A DNA stretch of 64,000 nucleotides from Formicarius rufipectus (GCA_013399695.1 VXAU01004747.1:714797-778796), one strand, 5' to 3'; positions 13,073 through 26,509 are shown, counted from the stretch's first letter. The notes: generated by a model from the sequence alone, not told the origin. Numbers and translations: made by a program.

Positions 13073-15081
13073 GTAAAAATCAAACAAAGTTTAATACTGT
13101 GCTCTTGAAAGTTGAAGGTGAGAACAGTAGCCTGTACTAGTTCTTAACCAACTATAGGATATATTTTCATATACTTTCTAGTGTGTTATTTCCTGTAGGT
13201 TTGGGTGTGAAGTTTTTTATGTCACTGCATAATGTGATTTGGTTTTGTCAGCTGAAGTTGATATGTATAATGTATAATTTTCTGTGAAAATTACTGAATT
13301 TATATTGAGATTTTTAAAGTCACTGGAATCGGTAAGTCATTATTTCCTTTAAGAAAAGAAGTTACATTCAGTTTTTTTATCTTCTGGATGCTCTTGCTTT
13401 CAGTTCAAATTGCTTTTAAAATGGCAAAAAAATATTCTATTCTATTTGTTAAAGTTTATTTTGCTTTTGTATGTTCTTAACAGACTCAATGTTACCTGAA
13501 AGCTTTCATTAAGGAACTGCTCTCTACCTGTACTAATATTGTCTCCACAGATTTTTTTTTTCTTTGAGTTTAGACAACACTGGCAGTCTGAAAAAGAAAG
13601 TGTTTCTGCACATAAGGCCCTTGTATTAGATAAGATGCTTAGTCCCAGCAGTACCTGTTTGATGAAAACAAATTTGAAGGCATTTGAATTCCAGCTCTCT
13701 CTTGCTCGTGATAACCTTGTGTCTTTAGAGGTGGACCTTTCAACTTGTGGGGAAAATTAGGCCTAGAGAAAAGACCTTGTTCACTGGTATTGATTTCACT
13801 GGTAGGGATTTATAAGTATATGGAAATTTGGCTCAGGTTTTACTTGCCCGAGTGTGTTAGAATGCAGTAGTAAAGAGATAGTGTCTGTGAGGTGGCCTTC
13901 ACTGTTCTGCTTACCCTGAGTCTGTGACTGGTGGCTGCATCCATTATCCCGATACCACTGAACGAAATGTGTATGTCCTTGCTGCAGAAAGAGGCAGAAC
14001 CTAAACAGGACTAAATACTAAACTGAATTGTCCCAAAACTGTATTGTTTTATGACAAGACAGTGTTGTAGTAGGTGTTTAATAGGAAATCCAGGTAATTC
14101 ATATTAATGAATGTTTTAACCTTTTAGAAATAGATTTGTATCACTGTATTGTATTTTAAAGAGTTAAGTAAAAGTTGTCCCTGATTTTAGGCATATATTT
14201 GCTATGTGGTATGTGGACATACTTGTGGATTGCTGTTTGTCTGACCTTTGTGGGAGTTACCACTCAAGCTGAAGTTGGTTTATTTTTCTGAAAGACATCA
14301 GATGAATAAAAAGATCAGGGATTTCAGTCACATCTGAAGTAGTTTTGGTGGGTATATGCAAAAATGGAGGAAGAGAAGAAGAGGATTATCTTACTTTTGA
14401 CCTTTTCCAGGAGTGACTTTATTGAAAGGTGTTGGATCTGAAAAATCTCAATGGGCTGTCTGTAAAAATTTGTCACCTGGGAAACTGGCATATCACATAA
14501 GTATTGAAAAGGAGTAAATAAGAGCCTTTAGGCTTTTGGCATTTTCCCAGTCCTATAGTACACTAGTACAAATTCTTGCTTCCTATCTATCTGCCATGTA
14601 TAAAATAAATTGCCCTCTGTGTGACCTTCAGGCTTCTGGTCAGAGGCTGATGAACTGAAGAGGTAGTGTCAATGACTTGGAATAATTCTGTTATTTCTTC
14701 ACATGCTGGCAGTAAGCAGTTGCTCTGTTGGCCGAGAAATCACCCTCGGTTGTAAATGACTGCTGTAAAAGTCTGTGATAGTTTCCCATTGATTCAGGAA
14801 TTTCAAAATGTCTGCTTTTGGCAATAAATAAACTTGCAATGCAGCACTTTAGTGCCAGTGGCTGACAGAGTCTGTGATTCATATATGCAAAAAGAACATA
14901 AAGATTATAATATTGAATTGAGCTCATAGTTTATTGTCTGATGTTTTGTCCCCTGAAAGAACTGAGAAGTAAATGCAAACAAATAAACCTAAAACCATTA
15001 AAACAATAGTGTTCAGAAAAGCTTCCTCTTGCAACGCCTCTTGTAGTCTGTGGCTTAGAGTCTTCCTCCACCAGCCACAAG
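13073..15081. other. Unannotated AT-rich DNA
   Basis: Nothing recognisable was found on either strand. The open frames at 13,539-13,760 and 14,691-14,927 are short and without motifs. Confidence 0.45.
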
Positions 15082-15155
15082 ATTTTTGTTTTTTGTTTTT
15101 TGTTGTTTTTTTTTTTTTTTTTTGTTTTGTTTTTTTTTTTGTGGATTTTTTTTTG
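15082..15155. repeat. T-rich low-complexity tract
   Basis: About 74 bases, mostly T with scattered single G. A sequence of this kind is prone to length error in assembly. It is not a recognisable transposon tail. Confidence 0.9.
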
Positions 15156-17661
15156 CCTTGAGAAGTTTTCCAGTAAATTACCGAGCCTGTTAAAACTTCT
15201 ACCTTCTTGCCGTCCTGTGTGAGTTCACTCTAACTGAGCAGTGTAAGAAATAATATAGTATGTATTTTAAACGTTAAAGCTGCTAAAACCTTAATTATGA
15301 GACAAATGAAGACTGAATAAACTCTTTTCCTTTTTTATTGTATTTTTTATAATTTCTTTTTTCTATTTGCTACTCTGATTTCTGAGCTATGGATAGTTCT
15401 GGTGTATTTAATCTGTCCTCAGTGGAAGAGCTTTGTTCTTGTAGTAAAATGGAAAGGTTTGTTTTGTTTTTTTTTTATTTTTTAAACTTCGTAGTTGTCC
15501 TGACATTTTTCTTCCCTCCTTTGAGGTGTAGTTTCTTTATGTTCTTCAGGGAGTAGTATCTGAAAACTGATGTCAAATACTGCCAGTTCCTCTGATAGTG
15601 AGGACTATCTCAGAAGATAAGCATGGCAGTTTTTCGGTGGTTCATTTTTGAGTTCTTCCAGCACTCTGAATGAAAACTGACTTCTCCTTGCAGTGCTCAG
15701 GCCTGACCTGACCGGTCTTGTTTTATTTATAAGCTTTTTTTAATGACCAGTCTTGTTTAATTGTAAACTTTTTTAATGTTTCTGTAGCTCAATTTCAGTC
15801 TTGCTCATTTCTCCGATTTTGAGGCCAGTTCAGTGCCACAGCAACTCTTCTGGCCAAAACTGTTTTGGCTGTCGGAGATCAGACTATCTGTCTCACATTC
15901 AGTGGAGCTTCCTAGTTATTTGGCTCTGATACTGCAAAATCATGCTTCAAAACTCCCAGCTTCAGAAGTTCTGGAGTGGGATGTCAGAAACCTGTCATTG
16001 TGACAAAGTACCATGGACAGAGACTGCTTGGCCCAGCCTCCTCCACCACGGGTGCAGTCCAGAAAGCAAGAAAGATTTGTTATAGGTGGCAGGATCTTGG
16101 TGTAGAGGTCATGTTTGGCATACGATACCTCTGATTTTTGATTATATGCTGCAGGCAGACGACTTGGTGAGAATTTGGGTGAGAATTCTCTTTTATCATC
16201 ATTCCTCTTTTCCCCAAAAAGGAAATTACTACACTGTCTTTATGGTTCCCATGCTTTGTGTGAGCATGTGTGATATTACTGACCATAATAATTTGTTGTT
16301 TCCAGGACTTAATAAGTTGTATGTAACATGTGGTAGTTTTGGGTCCTTTATGATTATAGAATATGTTCTTCACTCCTTGAGTCAACTTAATAGCCATGAC
16401 AGATGATGTCCACCTATGTGCAACATACTGAAGAGTTTGGCAGTGCAGACAGCCTTACCCTATGAGTGGGCATTAACACTGAAATGAAGGAGGTGCATCT
16501 CGATGATACACCAAGCTTTCTCTTTTTGATCTCATTATTTGCACTCCCAAAGTTGTCAGTTTTACAGGCTTAGAATTGCTGCTGTGAAGGTGACAGTCAG
16601 CTCTTTAGCTGAGATGCAGGAATGGAGAGACTTGAAATGGATTTTAAATGCTGGTACTGTTGAAAAGTTGCATCATCTTGAGAGAAACAACTGTTAAAGC
16701 CAACAGCTCAATGTGAGCCCTTATGTTTCACATACCTGGAATATTACAGATCTGCTTATGGCTTACATCTTGCATTTTGTGAGAGAGAGATTCCTGCTGA
16801 ATTTATGCTCGTGTGCTTGATCTCCTAAGTTGACTAATTTGATTCATTACTTCTGAAAGATAGCTCATCCTCTGGAGTAAAGACATTCTAATCTTAGTAA
16901 CCCAATTCTCCCTAATTGTGTTGCATTCTTCCATAAATTACTTTGCAATTCATGTAGATTTTGTTCAGTTGGAACTGCACTGACACTGTCAAACAAATTT
17001 AAAGATGAGTTACCACTCATCAAGTAATGTGGAGTATTGGAAACACTGGGAGCTGTTGGCCTGGGTTAGATTGGAAATGTCAACCTGAAAGTGAATGACT
17101 TTATCAGTTCCATGAATCTTTTAGATTCTAGAATGTATTTATTTTTAAAATGAAGTCAAGGAAAAATTCCCTACAGTGAGGCTTCAGAAGTTCTGTGGGA
17201 TCACTGGAAGCCTAGCAGTTTTTCAAACTAATAACCTTTAGATTGTAATCTGAATCTTTGAAGTTTATATTTGCACAAAAGCTATCTCCTACTAAGTGCT
17301 AGGATTGCTCAGCTCTAGTATGTGTGATAATTCCTTACTGACTGTAGCTTTAATGACTAAAAACAGTCACTCATAAATACTCAGCAATGACACTTTAAAA
17401 TTAAAAATAGAGTATATACCTGATTGGTGTTTTGCTGGGTTTTTTTCCTTTTAAATAAGTAGTTATGTCTTATCCTGAATAACAGTTGTCTTGTTTGTGT
17501 AATACATGTAATTTCAGGGAATATGTGCGGAATGGCAACATTGAAGGTCTTAACCTAGAATTGCTATTTATGTGCACTGCAATCTCACATAATACTGTTA
17601 AGGGCAGAAAAATAATTGTTTTTAAAATATATCTTTCTTTTTCTTCTTTTTCATCTTTTAG
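15156..17661. other. Unannotated DNA
   Basis: No exon or transposon recognised. Two opposed open frames of about 105 codons cover 16,080-16,406 on both strands. Their mutual overlap and lack of motifs argue against coding. Positions 15,970-16,080 are slightly GC-richer but match no family I know. Confidence 0.4.
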
Positions 17662-17760
17662 GCAGTATTTTGCATTTCTGCAGAGCTTTGCACAGATCCT
17701 GTTCCCATGCAAACTGATGAGGGAGAAATACTGGAGGAAGGCAGTCCCAAGGTCAGTGAG
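17662..17760 (+). other. Candidate 90/99-nt internal exon (weak)
   Basis: A long pyrimidine tract (about 17,630-17,659) ends in TTTTAG at 17,656-17,661. Two successive donors follow: AAG|GTCAGT, ending the exon at 17,751, and GAG|GTAAAT, ending it at 17,760. Both versions are multiples of three (90 or 99 nt). The phase-0 frame is open for all 33 codons and gives an acidic stretch (MQTDEGEILEEGSPK in its second half). A second frame is also open. The strong acceptor and frame-preserving length are suggestive, but I cannot match the peptide to a family. Confidence 0.25.
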
Positions 17761-20700
17761 GTAAATGCCAATATTTTGGAGGAGCAGGAGCTTGCTTGCC
17801 TGAGATGGGGGATACAGAGAGTGAAAACTGACCAGTATTTTAATAAATACCTGCATGCAAATATTAATTATTTATTACCTTGGAGATATTTAAAAAAAAT
17901 TCCTTAAAGGCCTTTAGCATTAGAGGTCTTTTTGCCATCCACTAATGACTGGAACTTGTGTTTTCCGGCACTCCCAGGAAGGAAAGAGGAAACACTTGTA
18001 CAAAAATACTAACCATAATTGTATTTAACTTGTTAGAACTGGGAAGGGCTTGTCAAGCTTTCTGTCCTACCCACCCTCTCAACTAACTTCCAGAATCAGA
18101 CATGTAGGCCCTTAGGTGCAGGCCCAGTATTGAAGGTGTTCTGCTTCTCGTTTCCTTGTTCTTGCCAGCATGTGCTTTTGTGAGACTAGATTGGTACATT
18201 GCTTTTAAACGTACCTCTTGATTTTCAGGATAACTTGTTGGGACAGAAGGGTATAAAGTGTGCTTTTGAATACAGTGTTGGTTGTGTCCTGCTTTTTGCT
18301 TACTTCCTGAAGATACAGATGCTGAGTTGTGAATTACTTTGATTTGCATAATGACATAGTAATTATCATATTCTTCAATAGGTTTATAAATACAGTTTAT
18401 AGTCCTTGCTATCTCAATCAGTTTAGTGTTAGCACTGCAACTGATCTGTGTTTTAATGTGACCCCTAAATTTCATGAAAATCTGATTCATTGTTACCTTG
18501 CTTGTAGTTTTGTGTAGGAGACAGGCCGAAAAAGCAAAAAGCTATAGGACTAAACTGGAAATCTGTTTTCTAGATGTTTTCGTTTTCTGAGGGTCTAAGA
18601 AAACAAAACATTTTTTAAGCTGAATGTGCGAAATTATGAGGTAATTATTAGAGGACTTGGCAAATGTGCTGCATATACTTTAGGAATTGTGTTTATTTCA
18701 AACAGCTTTGAAGAAAGGTTGGCTCTAGATTAATAACTGACAAGTGAGAACTTATCGGTGGACGTACTTGCAGCCTTCCAGGGTATTGAATGCGTCTTTT
18801 GACACGGATGTGATTACAGGTTTCAATGGGGAATAGACATATGAGAGGAGACATCATGGTGCAACTAATTACTGATTTTTAGCATGGTTACTGATGCTGA
18901 CTTTTCACCACACAGAGAGGATCTGTGTGTGTGTACTTGTTGTACAAACAGGTGTCTGTGTGTCTGTATTTATGGATACATGGCTTTCTTTTTTTTACCT
19001 GTGTGGCCCAAAGTAGATGGAAGTAACCATCTTGTAACTCTTTTCCTACAATGAAGCGTATGCTCTTCTTTGGCAAACTTAATTCTGGGTGTAATGATGA
19101 AGATTGTATCTCTACTCCAGCATTATGGGCTCAAATATTTGAGTGAGCAAATAAGCTCATGCTTTGTGTTTTTTGAAATACCTAAATGTGTATGCAGTAT
19201 TGTTTTGAAACAACTGTCATTGAGAGGATATGGGAGATTGGGAATCATGCATCTGGTATTCAGTGTTACTAATAAAAAGCTATATAGGATCAGTATATAT
19301 TAGGTATATATTAAGCAGCAAAGAGTCATGACTACGTCTAGTCTTTCTCCCCATCCTGTGATGCTGTGATGTGAGGACTACTCATCCAAGTCTGTTTTTT
19401 AGTGTTTCTTTAGTCTGTAAATGATTATCCTCTCTTTCCTTGTCTCAGAAGAGTTTTATAGCTATAACAACTGAAGGATTTGTACTAGAAAAAACTAAGC
19501 AACGTATTGTTCGTCTAGTATTGTCTAGTATCATTTATTCCCTTCATTTACTAATGTTTACATGATCTAGTAATCCATTTTCATAAAGATATATTTTTCC
19601 AAGAAATATATTTTCTAAGTCTTCAGTAATATATTTCAGGTTTTTCCTCATGTTAGTACATCCCAACTCCTCCAGACAGGACACGAACACAGTAGTTAGT
19701 TTTGTGCTTTGAAAGTGGTAATGTGACTACATACTCATATGTATTTTATTGGGGTTTTTCATTTCTGCCCTTGTATTTATTCCAAAACACTTATCTGTAA
19801 CTAAAAGTGAAATACATAATCATTATAATGGTTATTGTTCATAGTAGTAGATCTTTTCTTCTGTGGTTTTTTTTTAGGTATTTTCTACTGTGGTTTTTTT
19901 TACACCTGTATTTAAGTATCAGCTGTAGTTTTGGACCTCACTGAGTTTACACTTTCTTTTCAAAAATCTCATGATTTACCTGTTTTTGCCTCCACTAGAA
20001 ATACTTTTTGAGCTATGAACATTGTCTTCTAGCATTTTATTTCCTATGAGCACTTAACAAGGACTTGAACACTTCAAATGTTAGCAGCTCCTCTGAAGCT
20101 CTTCACCTTAACATTGCAGCAGTTGAGTCTGCAGCTTGTAGATTTTACAAGATCAGTAAGTGCTGAGTAAGCTCATTGCAGCTACTTCAGTGTCTGTAAG
20201 TTTGATTATATCATATATGAGGTCAGATTAAGTTGCTATTCTTAGCTTCTGCTCTGAATAATTAATTTCTATCCAAAAATATATTTTTACATGAGACACA
20301 AAGAATGAAATTAGTGTTTAGGGTGATTTGTAGCATCTGTTATTGACTGTCTCAGAATAATTATGAAATCAAAGTGGGCAAGCTTTCTGTCTTGAAGTAC
20401 CTTATTGAAGTCCTATAGGACTTCAACAATGGTATTAAAGCTATTATTGCAAAAGGTGGAAAGATTGTACAACTCACTTGTATACTTTTTTGTTTGTATT
20501 TTGAGACACAAACATAAAATGTAAATTAAAAACTCGTTATGTTCAAAAGACAAAGGCCCAGACCTACAAGCTGAAATGTCTTTAATACTCAACAGAAACA
20601 CTGAAAGTGCTGCTGATGTCATGTCCTTGCTGCGATTGTGTTTGATACGTTATTTTTTTCTTTTCAGAATGTGAGATGCTCAGGGGTCTCGTAGGTGCAT

Positions 20701-22942
20701 TCTCCACAGGTCAGAATTTCTCTTTTACTCAGTTTTAGTCTTGGCAAGAAGGGGGAAACCTACATTTGATCCTCTTGCAGAATGTTCTTGTTAGCACTTC
20801 AGTCTAAGTTAAAAAGCACTTGAACAGGCAAGAAAATGGTCTTTAGGCTCTGTAGCTGAATCCCTTCCATAGTTTGCCAAGAAGAGTCTTTGCGAAAATG
20901 TCATCTAACAATCACTTCTGACACTCTCATAAGCTGATCTAAAGTTGAAAATTGTTGTCTTATTTTCTATCTGTATGAATTAAACTTGAAGGAAAGAAAG
21001 TAAATATGCTAACTTCTAGACATATCTTTGTTGTATTGATATCAAAGTGTTCTGCCTTTATTTAGCACCATGGAAAGTCATGCTCATAATTTATCTTTTT
21101 AAAGAGTAAGTCTTGCTACATGAAGTTCTCCATCTGACTCTTGTGACTTCACAAAATGACAAAGCAAGAGGGGTTCCTGTTAATAACATGAGAGGAATAA
21201 TAATACCAGTTTCCTGAGACTGCAGATCCCATGACCAGTTGTCAATATTTGTTTTCAGAATCTTCACTCACTTTGCTTTTTATGTTCTTGCCCAGTAACA
21301 TGGTCAAAGAGAGTAGGTTAATGCTGTCAGTGGTCCTACCGACTAAGAAGCCTTGATACTTTTCTTCTGGAATCAGAAGGGCATAACTTGAGGAACTAAA
21401 TTTGTTGTAGATTGAGGTATACTTAAATGAAATTTTCTGGGATGTCAGACGTGACATCAGAATCACCTTTTGCAGACATACATCAGACTATAAAGATCTG
21501 GGTACTGCAAGAATTACATTTTTTGTGGTGTCAGTCTGAAAATACCCTGAAGTGTTATTCATGAAGATTCTATCATATAGTGGAAAACAAATTGTGTTAT
21601 GCTTTGTGCCTTCTGAGCTGGTTTGATTCTATAATTGTTTCAGATTTTCTGGCACCCTACACTGTATGGCATTCTGAGATCAAGCGTTGAAGATAAAAGC
21701 AGATTTCCTCTGGTTTTGGAAAAGGAAAAAAATAAATCATGCCTCGTGTAGAGCCAAGCAAGTAACTTTAAATATTTATGTTCTTCAAACTAATTAACAC
21801 TATGGAAGGTATGATTAGAAAATTTAATCCCTGCAGTCAGACATCATGAGGAATGATATTCTTGCTTGACTCCTGGCAACCTGGTGACACTGTTACAGAG
21901 GTAACTTTCATGCTTGCCTTTGCCACTCTTGAAATGAATGGTAGAAACTGAGAGGCAACTTCTTGGTAATTAAGCTTAAGGACAATTACTGATGGACTAA
22001 GGCCTTGCTTTAGTGTTTGTTTCTACCACTGTTATTACTACATAGACTTTAATTTTGTCATTTCATTTTTTTTAACATCATGGTTGTGGAGTTGTGCTTG
22101 TCTTCTCAATTTTGCATATTTGGGGAAATGTATGCAATTCTTCCCTTTGTTTTTTTGACTGCATATCCTTTTGTCATTCTTCAGGTTGTGTTCCAGCAGA
22201 GAGTGTGTTTTGGCCATTCTCTTTCCCCTTCTCCCTTTCGGCTGCTTTCGGAGAAGCTTACTGTCTGGGTAGTTTTCTGTCAGGGCTTCTCAGGTGAAGT
22301 GATTCCATTGTTTGATCTCACAGTTTCTTCCTTGTTATCAGACTAACAGAAAATACTCTTTCTGTTAAAATGGCATCAGCATGGTAAAGACAACTGGCAG
22401 CTGTCAATAGCACACTCTTAATTCCAGAAATTATCTAATAGTACCACAAAGGGAAGACACAACTGTTCAGAAATAAACTTTTTCAAATAAGCATAGTTTT
22501 AAAAACTGTAGTTAGTTTTGGCAGATGTGGAGATCTTATTTGGTAGTAGTATTTGGTCTATTTCGTCCATATGATCTGTTACTGACTGTCATACAGTGAA
22601 GTATCCTGTGTGGTGACTAGTCTGCCACTAATGATTGCTAGGCTTTTTTTCATTAGCAATCTTAGTACTCTGAAAATATCAACAAGCACTGAGCTTCTTA
22701 TTTGTGACTGGATTCTTTTTAGCTGTTATCATCCATCTGTTAAGGACTCCTGCACAGACAACATTTAAACATGCTTTCCGGGTTGTTCCTTTGCTGTAAA
22801 ATATTGGAGGAAGCTAAAATTTGATGACTGATATGAAGTATTTTTAGGTTTCTTTTGGTGTTGGCAGGAGTTTTGAGCTTATGTAGCAATCTTCTTTATG
22901 AAAGAAATGCAATTAAAAAGTTCTTATTAAATGTAGAATTTC
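17761..22942. other. Unannotated AT-rich DNA
   Basis: No recognisable exon, RNA gene or transposon. A GT run lies near 18,920-18,935, and TA-rich words lie near 19,285-19,315. The 135-codon minus-strand open frame at 18,083-18,490 has no motif and is treated as chance. Confidence 0.45.
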
Positions 22943-23850
22943 CCCCTGTGCTGGTTTAAAGGTAAACCTGCAGGAGAAATGGACACAACTCAAAAGAGAT
23001 TACAAGTCAGAGTTACAATTTACTAAAAAGATTACAATAAATACAGTGATACAGAGAAAAACTGGTTTTAACTCACAAAACCAGATGTATAACCTAGCAT
23101 CCTGGGGCATGAAAAGAGCAATGTTCTAATATTAGCCTCTGTGCTGAGTGCCACATGGTCTCCCTGAGTACAGAGCAAAAGGAAAGAAACCAATTGGTGA
23201 GGCTGATGGTCGCAGTCTGGTCGAGAGCAGCAGTCACAGTCCTGTTGAGGTCCTCCTCTGGATCTAACGAGTGGTACCAGGAGTCCCCAAATTTGAGGAT
23301 TATCTATGCTCAGGTTCAGATAGGAATACCCAGTACTTCCCCCAGGGTGAGGGATTTCACAATGGGTGATTGTGAGTCATGGGATATTTTTGAGATCTTT
23401 GATGGTCTGGGTCATTGCAGCTGCCTATTGTGCCAGTCCCTAATAGCCCTTGAGCAGACATGACCCATAAGGATGGGTGTGAAGGTGCTGATCCCTCCCC
23501 AGAGGGGAGTTATCACAGCTGAGTTGCTGGTGTGAAGACAGAAACACTTCCCTGCCTTGCAGGGTTCTTTAACATCCAGCTTGTAGCCTGAGGTGTCAGA
23601 TGTGCCCTGAGCAGCTGCTGCAAACAATTAATTATTAACAGTTCATCAGAAATGACACAAAGGGTGTAGAATACACAGTTTTGGTTATACCCACATAGTG
23701 GTAAACTGGTCTCAGCCTCTGTAACTAGGGGAGCCCCTCCCCTCCTAGTTTGCCCTTCTCAAAGTAAAAACCTGTAAATTTAGAGGGAGGGAGGGACTTT
23801 GACCCTCCCTCTAATTTATAAAAATTAGACCCGCCTAATTTATAAAAATA
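22943..23850 (-). mobile_element. LTR-like endogenous retroviral element
   Basis: The segment opens with TGTGCTGGTTT, a terminus typical of avian ERV LTRs (minus-strand end CCAGCACA), and continues for about 900 bases of denser sequence than its surroundings. It resembles an avian LTR family from memory, without database support. The right boundary is uncertain: no clean terminal CA or target-site duplication was found. A TATA-like AATTTTTATAAATT on the minus strand near 23,813-23,840 would fit a minus-strand U3. The open frames inside (23,155-23,463 plus; 23,412-23,627 minus) have no viral protein motif. No internal gag, pol or env region is present. Confidence 0.5.
23780..23814. repeat. Inverted repeat (12-bp arms)
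   Basis: TTAGAGGGAGGG at 23,780-23,791 pairs perfectly with its reverse complement at 23,803-23,814 across an 11-base loop. It sits near the right end of the LTR-like element. It may be part of the element or of a flanking repeat. Confidence 0.75.
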
Positions 23851-26017
23851 TATTTATGAATTGTGAATTTGATTCAGTGTTATAGAAGGGAAAATAGCTA
23901 GTTCTGTCCTTTTAATGCTTTGTATGATAAACATCTAGGTATACAAAATGTTGATAAAAATGTAACTGCACAGGATTTGTAATAGCGCTCAACTCCTAAT
24001 AAGTACAGGAAAAGGGAAAGAGTCTGTATTGTATGGCATTATGGAAGTGTATTTTTATTCAGAGTTTTCATTAGTATTTATAGAAACCCTTATTGAACTG
24101 AATAGGTGGGCTAGGAATTAGGCTACTTTTCCATACTGTGACGTTTTCAAAACCAGTGACACAAACATTGAAGCTTGTCCTGTTCTTCAGTCTCACTGTC
24201 CAGTGCCACTTACGAGGCTTTCTTAAGGTCATCTGTTAATCTTTGGTTTATTTCAAGTTGGTGCCCTGTTCTTATCTGTCGACACAAATCTTTCCCTTGT
24301 GTTATTGCCTGCCTGTTCTCATCCTGGTTAATTTGTAATTTTCTTGTCTCTTGGTGTCTAAGTGTGAGCTAGTGCTGACCTTCTGTTTCAGTCATTCGTT
24401 GGAACTCTTGGCACTGGCTGTGTTTTGTTGTGGTATTCTTGGGGGTTTTTTTGTTTGTGTTGTTTTTTTGGTTTTTTTTTTGTCCTGAAGCATTCATACA
24501 GAGATTATGATAAACAGTTTGGCTTACTTGAGTGTACGAGTTCTTGCTTTTACTTAATATTATGTTGAGAATAAAGAGACATGAGCCTCTCTGGGTAGTA
24601 CTTGTTAAGCTGCAAGGTTTTATATTCATAACCAGAATCTTAAAATTCTTCTGAAGGAAGTGTTTTTAGGAGGGAGTGTTACCAATCAGGAGGCATCTTT
24701 CCTAAAAGCATAAATGTTCCTGTAGCTGCATTTAAGTGTAAGTTATGCTCAGTTTCTGATGTGGATGTTACATAAAGATGACAGTAGTGCAAAAGTTAGT
24801 CTGGCACTTTCATTTTGTGTGATTTAGTGCAGAGAAAATCTTAGTTAAGCAGTTAAACTTGCAGCATCCAAAAGGTTTATGCAAACACCCCTGGGGCTTA
24901 TAATCCTACTTAGTGATATAGAATTGGGTTTCTATTCAGATGTCACTAAAAAATCCAAACCACTCAGCATGAAGGCCTATGCAGTAATGAAATTAACGGA
25001 CTGTTTTGCGAGTGTAACTTTAAAGAAGCTGTTTGCCAGTCTAGTACTGGCCTGTTACCTGGTGCTTACAGATGATGGTTTCTCTGCAGTATGGATCCCT
25101 GCTACTCTTGGAAAGTACTGGCTCATTACAAGAGGTGATCTTTCAACCTCAGTGTGCTTTCTTGTGAATATCTGATAAGTCAGAGTAGGTTTCAGTTTAC
25201 TCATGAGGCCGTTGCCTCTCCACTGGATCCAGGAATGTAAGTGTTGAGGGGGGGTTAATTAGTTTATTTTTTTATGTCTGCTGGTGGATTACTTGTGGAG
25301 CTTTCAGCATTTCTGTGCCCTGACGTATAGGGTAGGTTTCCATCATTTTTCTTGGAACGTGGGTTGCAGGAGCAGCTATTCTTTCTAATGCTGACTTGCA
25401 ACTATAATAAGTGCCTGGAGGTTTTGTATGAAGTACATTGTAAAGTCTTCTAAAGGTAGAGAGGTATTCTGCCTAACAAGACAATGCTTCTCCCAAAAGG
25501 TAGCAGCTTAAGAACTAGTCTGAGCACAGATGCAATTTTTCATGACAGAAACTTGATGTCATCTTCATCATGCTCTGCTTGCTTAAATTTTTAGGCCTCA
25601 AAATGCTATAGCCCCTTAGGAGAGTAATTGGAAAACCAAAATCTTTGGATATCATGTATTAAAAAAAACCCCAAAACATTAAACTCTGAGTAATGAGTGA
25701 AATTACTTTAAATCTTAAGTTAATAAAGTAATCCTCTCTTTTAATGACATGTTATTAAAGCTTGTAAAAGTGTTAGAACATAGTCTTCCTAAATATAAAT
25801 TATTAACATAGTCCATCAAGGAGTGCAGAAGTTTTAAGTTCATTTTTCTCTTCAACTTTAAGACTGCATCCAACAAAAGAATCTAAAACACTTTCCTACG
25901 AAACACTGCACGTTTGGACCTTTCTACATGGGGAAAAAAATCCCAAGCAAACCTGCTTGTGAGTTTATAACTTCGAATTTCAAAATTTCAAGGCATGGAA
26001 ACAAAGAGCTATAATTA
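23851..26017. other. Unannotated DNA with one T/G-rich tract
   Basis: Positions 24,421-24,482 are a T/G-rich low-complexity tract. The rest is AT-rich with short open frames lacking motifs. No transposon was recognised. Confidence 0.45.
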
Positions 26018-26509
26018 TGGTATGAGGTTTAACCCTGGTCAGCAGCATCTAAGCACCACACAACCACTCACCCACTCCCTGCCCTCGCAGTGAGAGAGGG
26101 GCAGAATCTANACAAAACAACAAATGATGCAAAAGGAAAAGAATTGCTTACTGCAAAGTAACTGATGCCTGGCCAGTGTTTGAGCAAAGGCAGCCCCTGC
26201 CAACCTCCACATACATGCTCACCCATACCCTGACTTCAGTTTTAATGCTGTGCATGATACCATATGGTATGGAATATCCCTTTGGATAGTTTAGGTCAGC
26301 TGTCCTGCCTATGTGGCCTCAGAGCTTCTTGTGCACCCCCTGCCTACTCACTGGTGGGGTGGTGTGAAAAACAGAAGAGGCCTTGGTGCTGTGTGAGCAG
26401 TAACTAAAACATCCCTGTGCTATCAGCACTTTCCAGCACAAATCCAAAACATAGTCCTCTACCAGTTACTATCTAGAAATTTAACTTTATCCCAACCAAA
26501 ACCAGTACA
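26018..26509 (-). mobile_element. Solo ERVL-type LTR, interrupted by one N
   Basis: Read on the minus strand, the element begins TGTACTGGTTTTGG at 26,509 and ends near 26,018-26,030 with GGTTAAACC-type sequence. Landmarks in between match a widespread avian ERVL LTR as I remember it: a segment with GATGTTTTAGTTACTG, one with CACACCACCCCACCAG, and a GTGCACAAGAAG box. No retroviral coding region is adjacent, so this is a solo LTR. No clean target-site duplication could be found. The single N at 26,111 replaces an A-rich part of the LTR that the family normally has, so the copy is incomplete in this assembly. The right part is present again at 28,638-29,035. Confidence 0.7.
26111..26111. other. 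Single-N contig join
   Basis: One N separates the left end of the LTR from the segment that is duplicated across the later gap. It lies in the A-rich interior of the LTR, where family members usually carry roughly 100 more bases. I therefore read it as a contig join of unknown size, not one ambiguous base. Confidence 0.6.
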
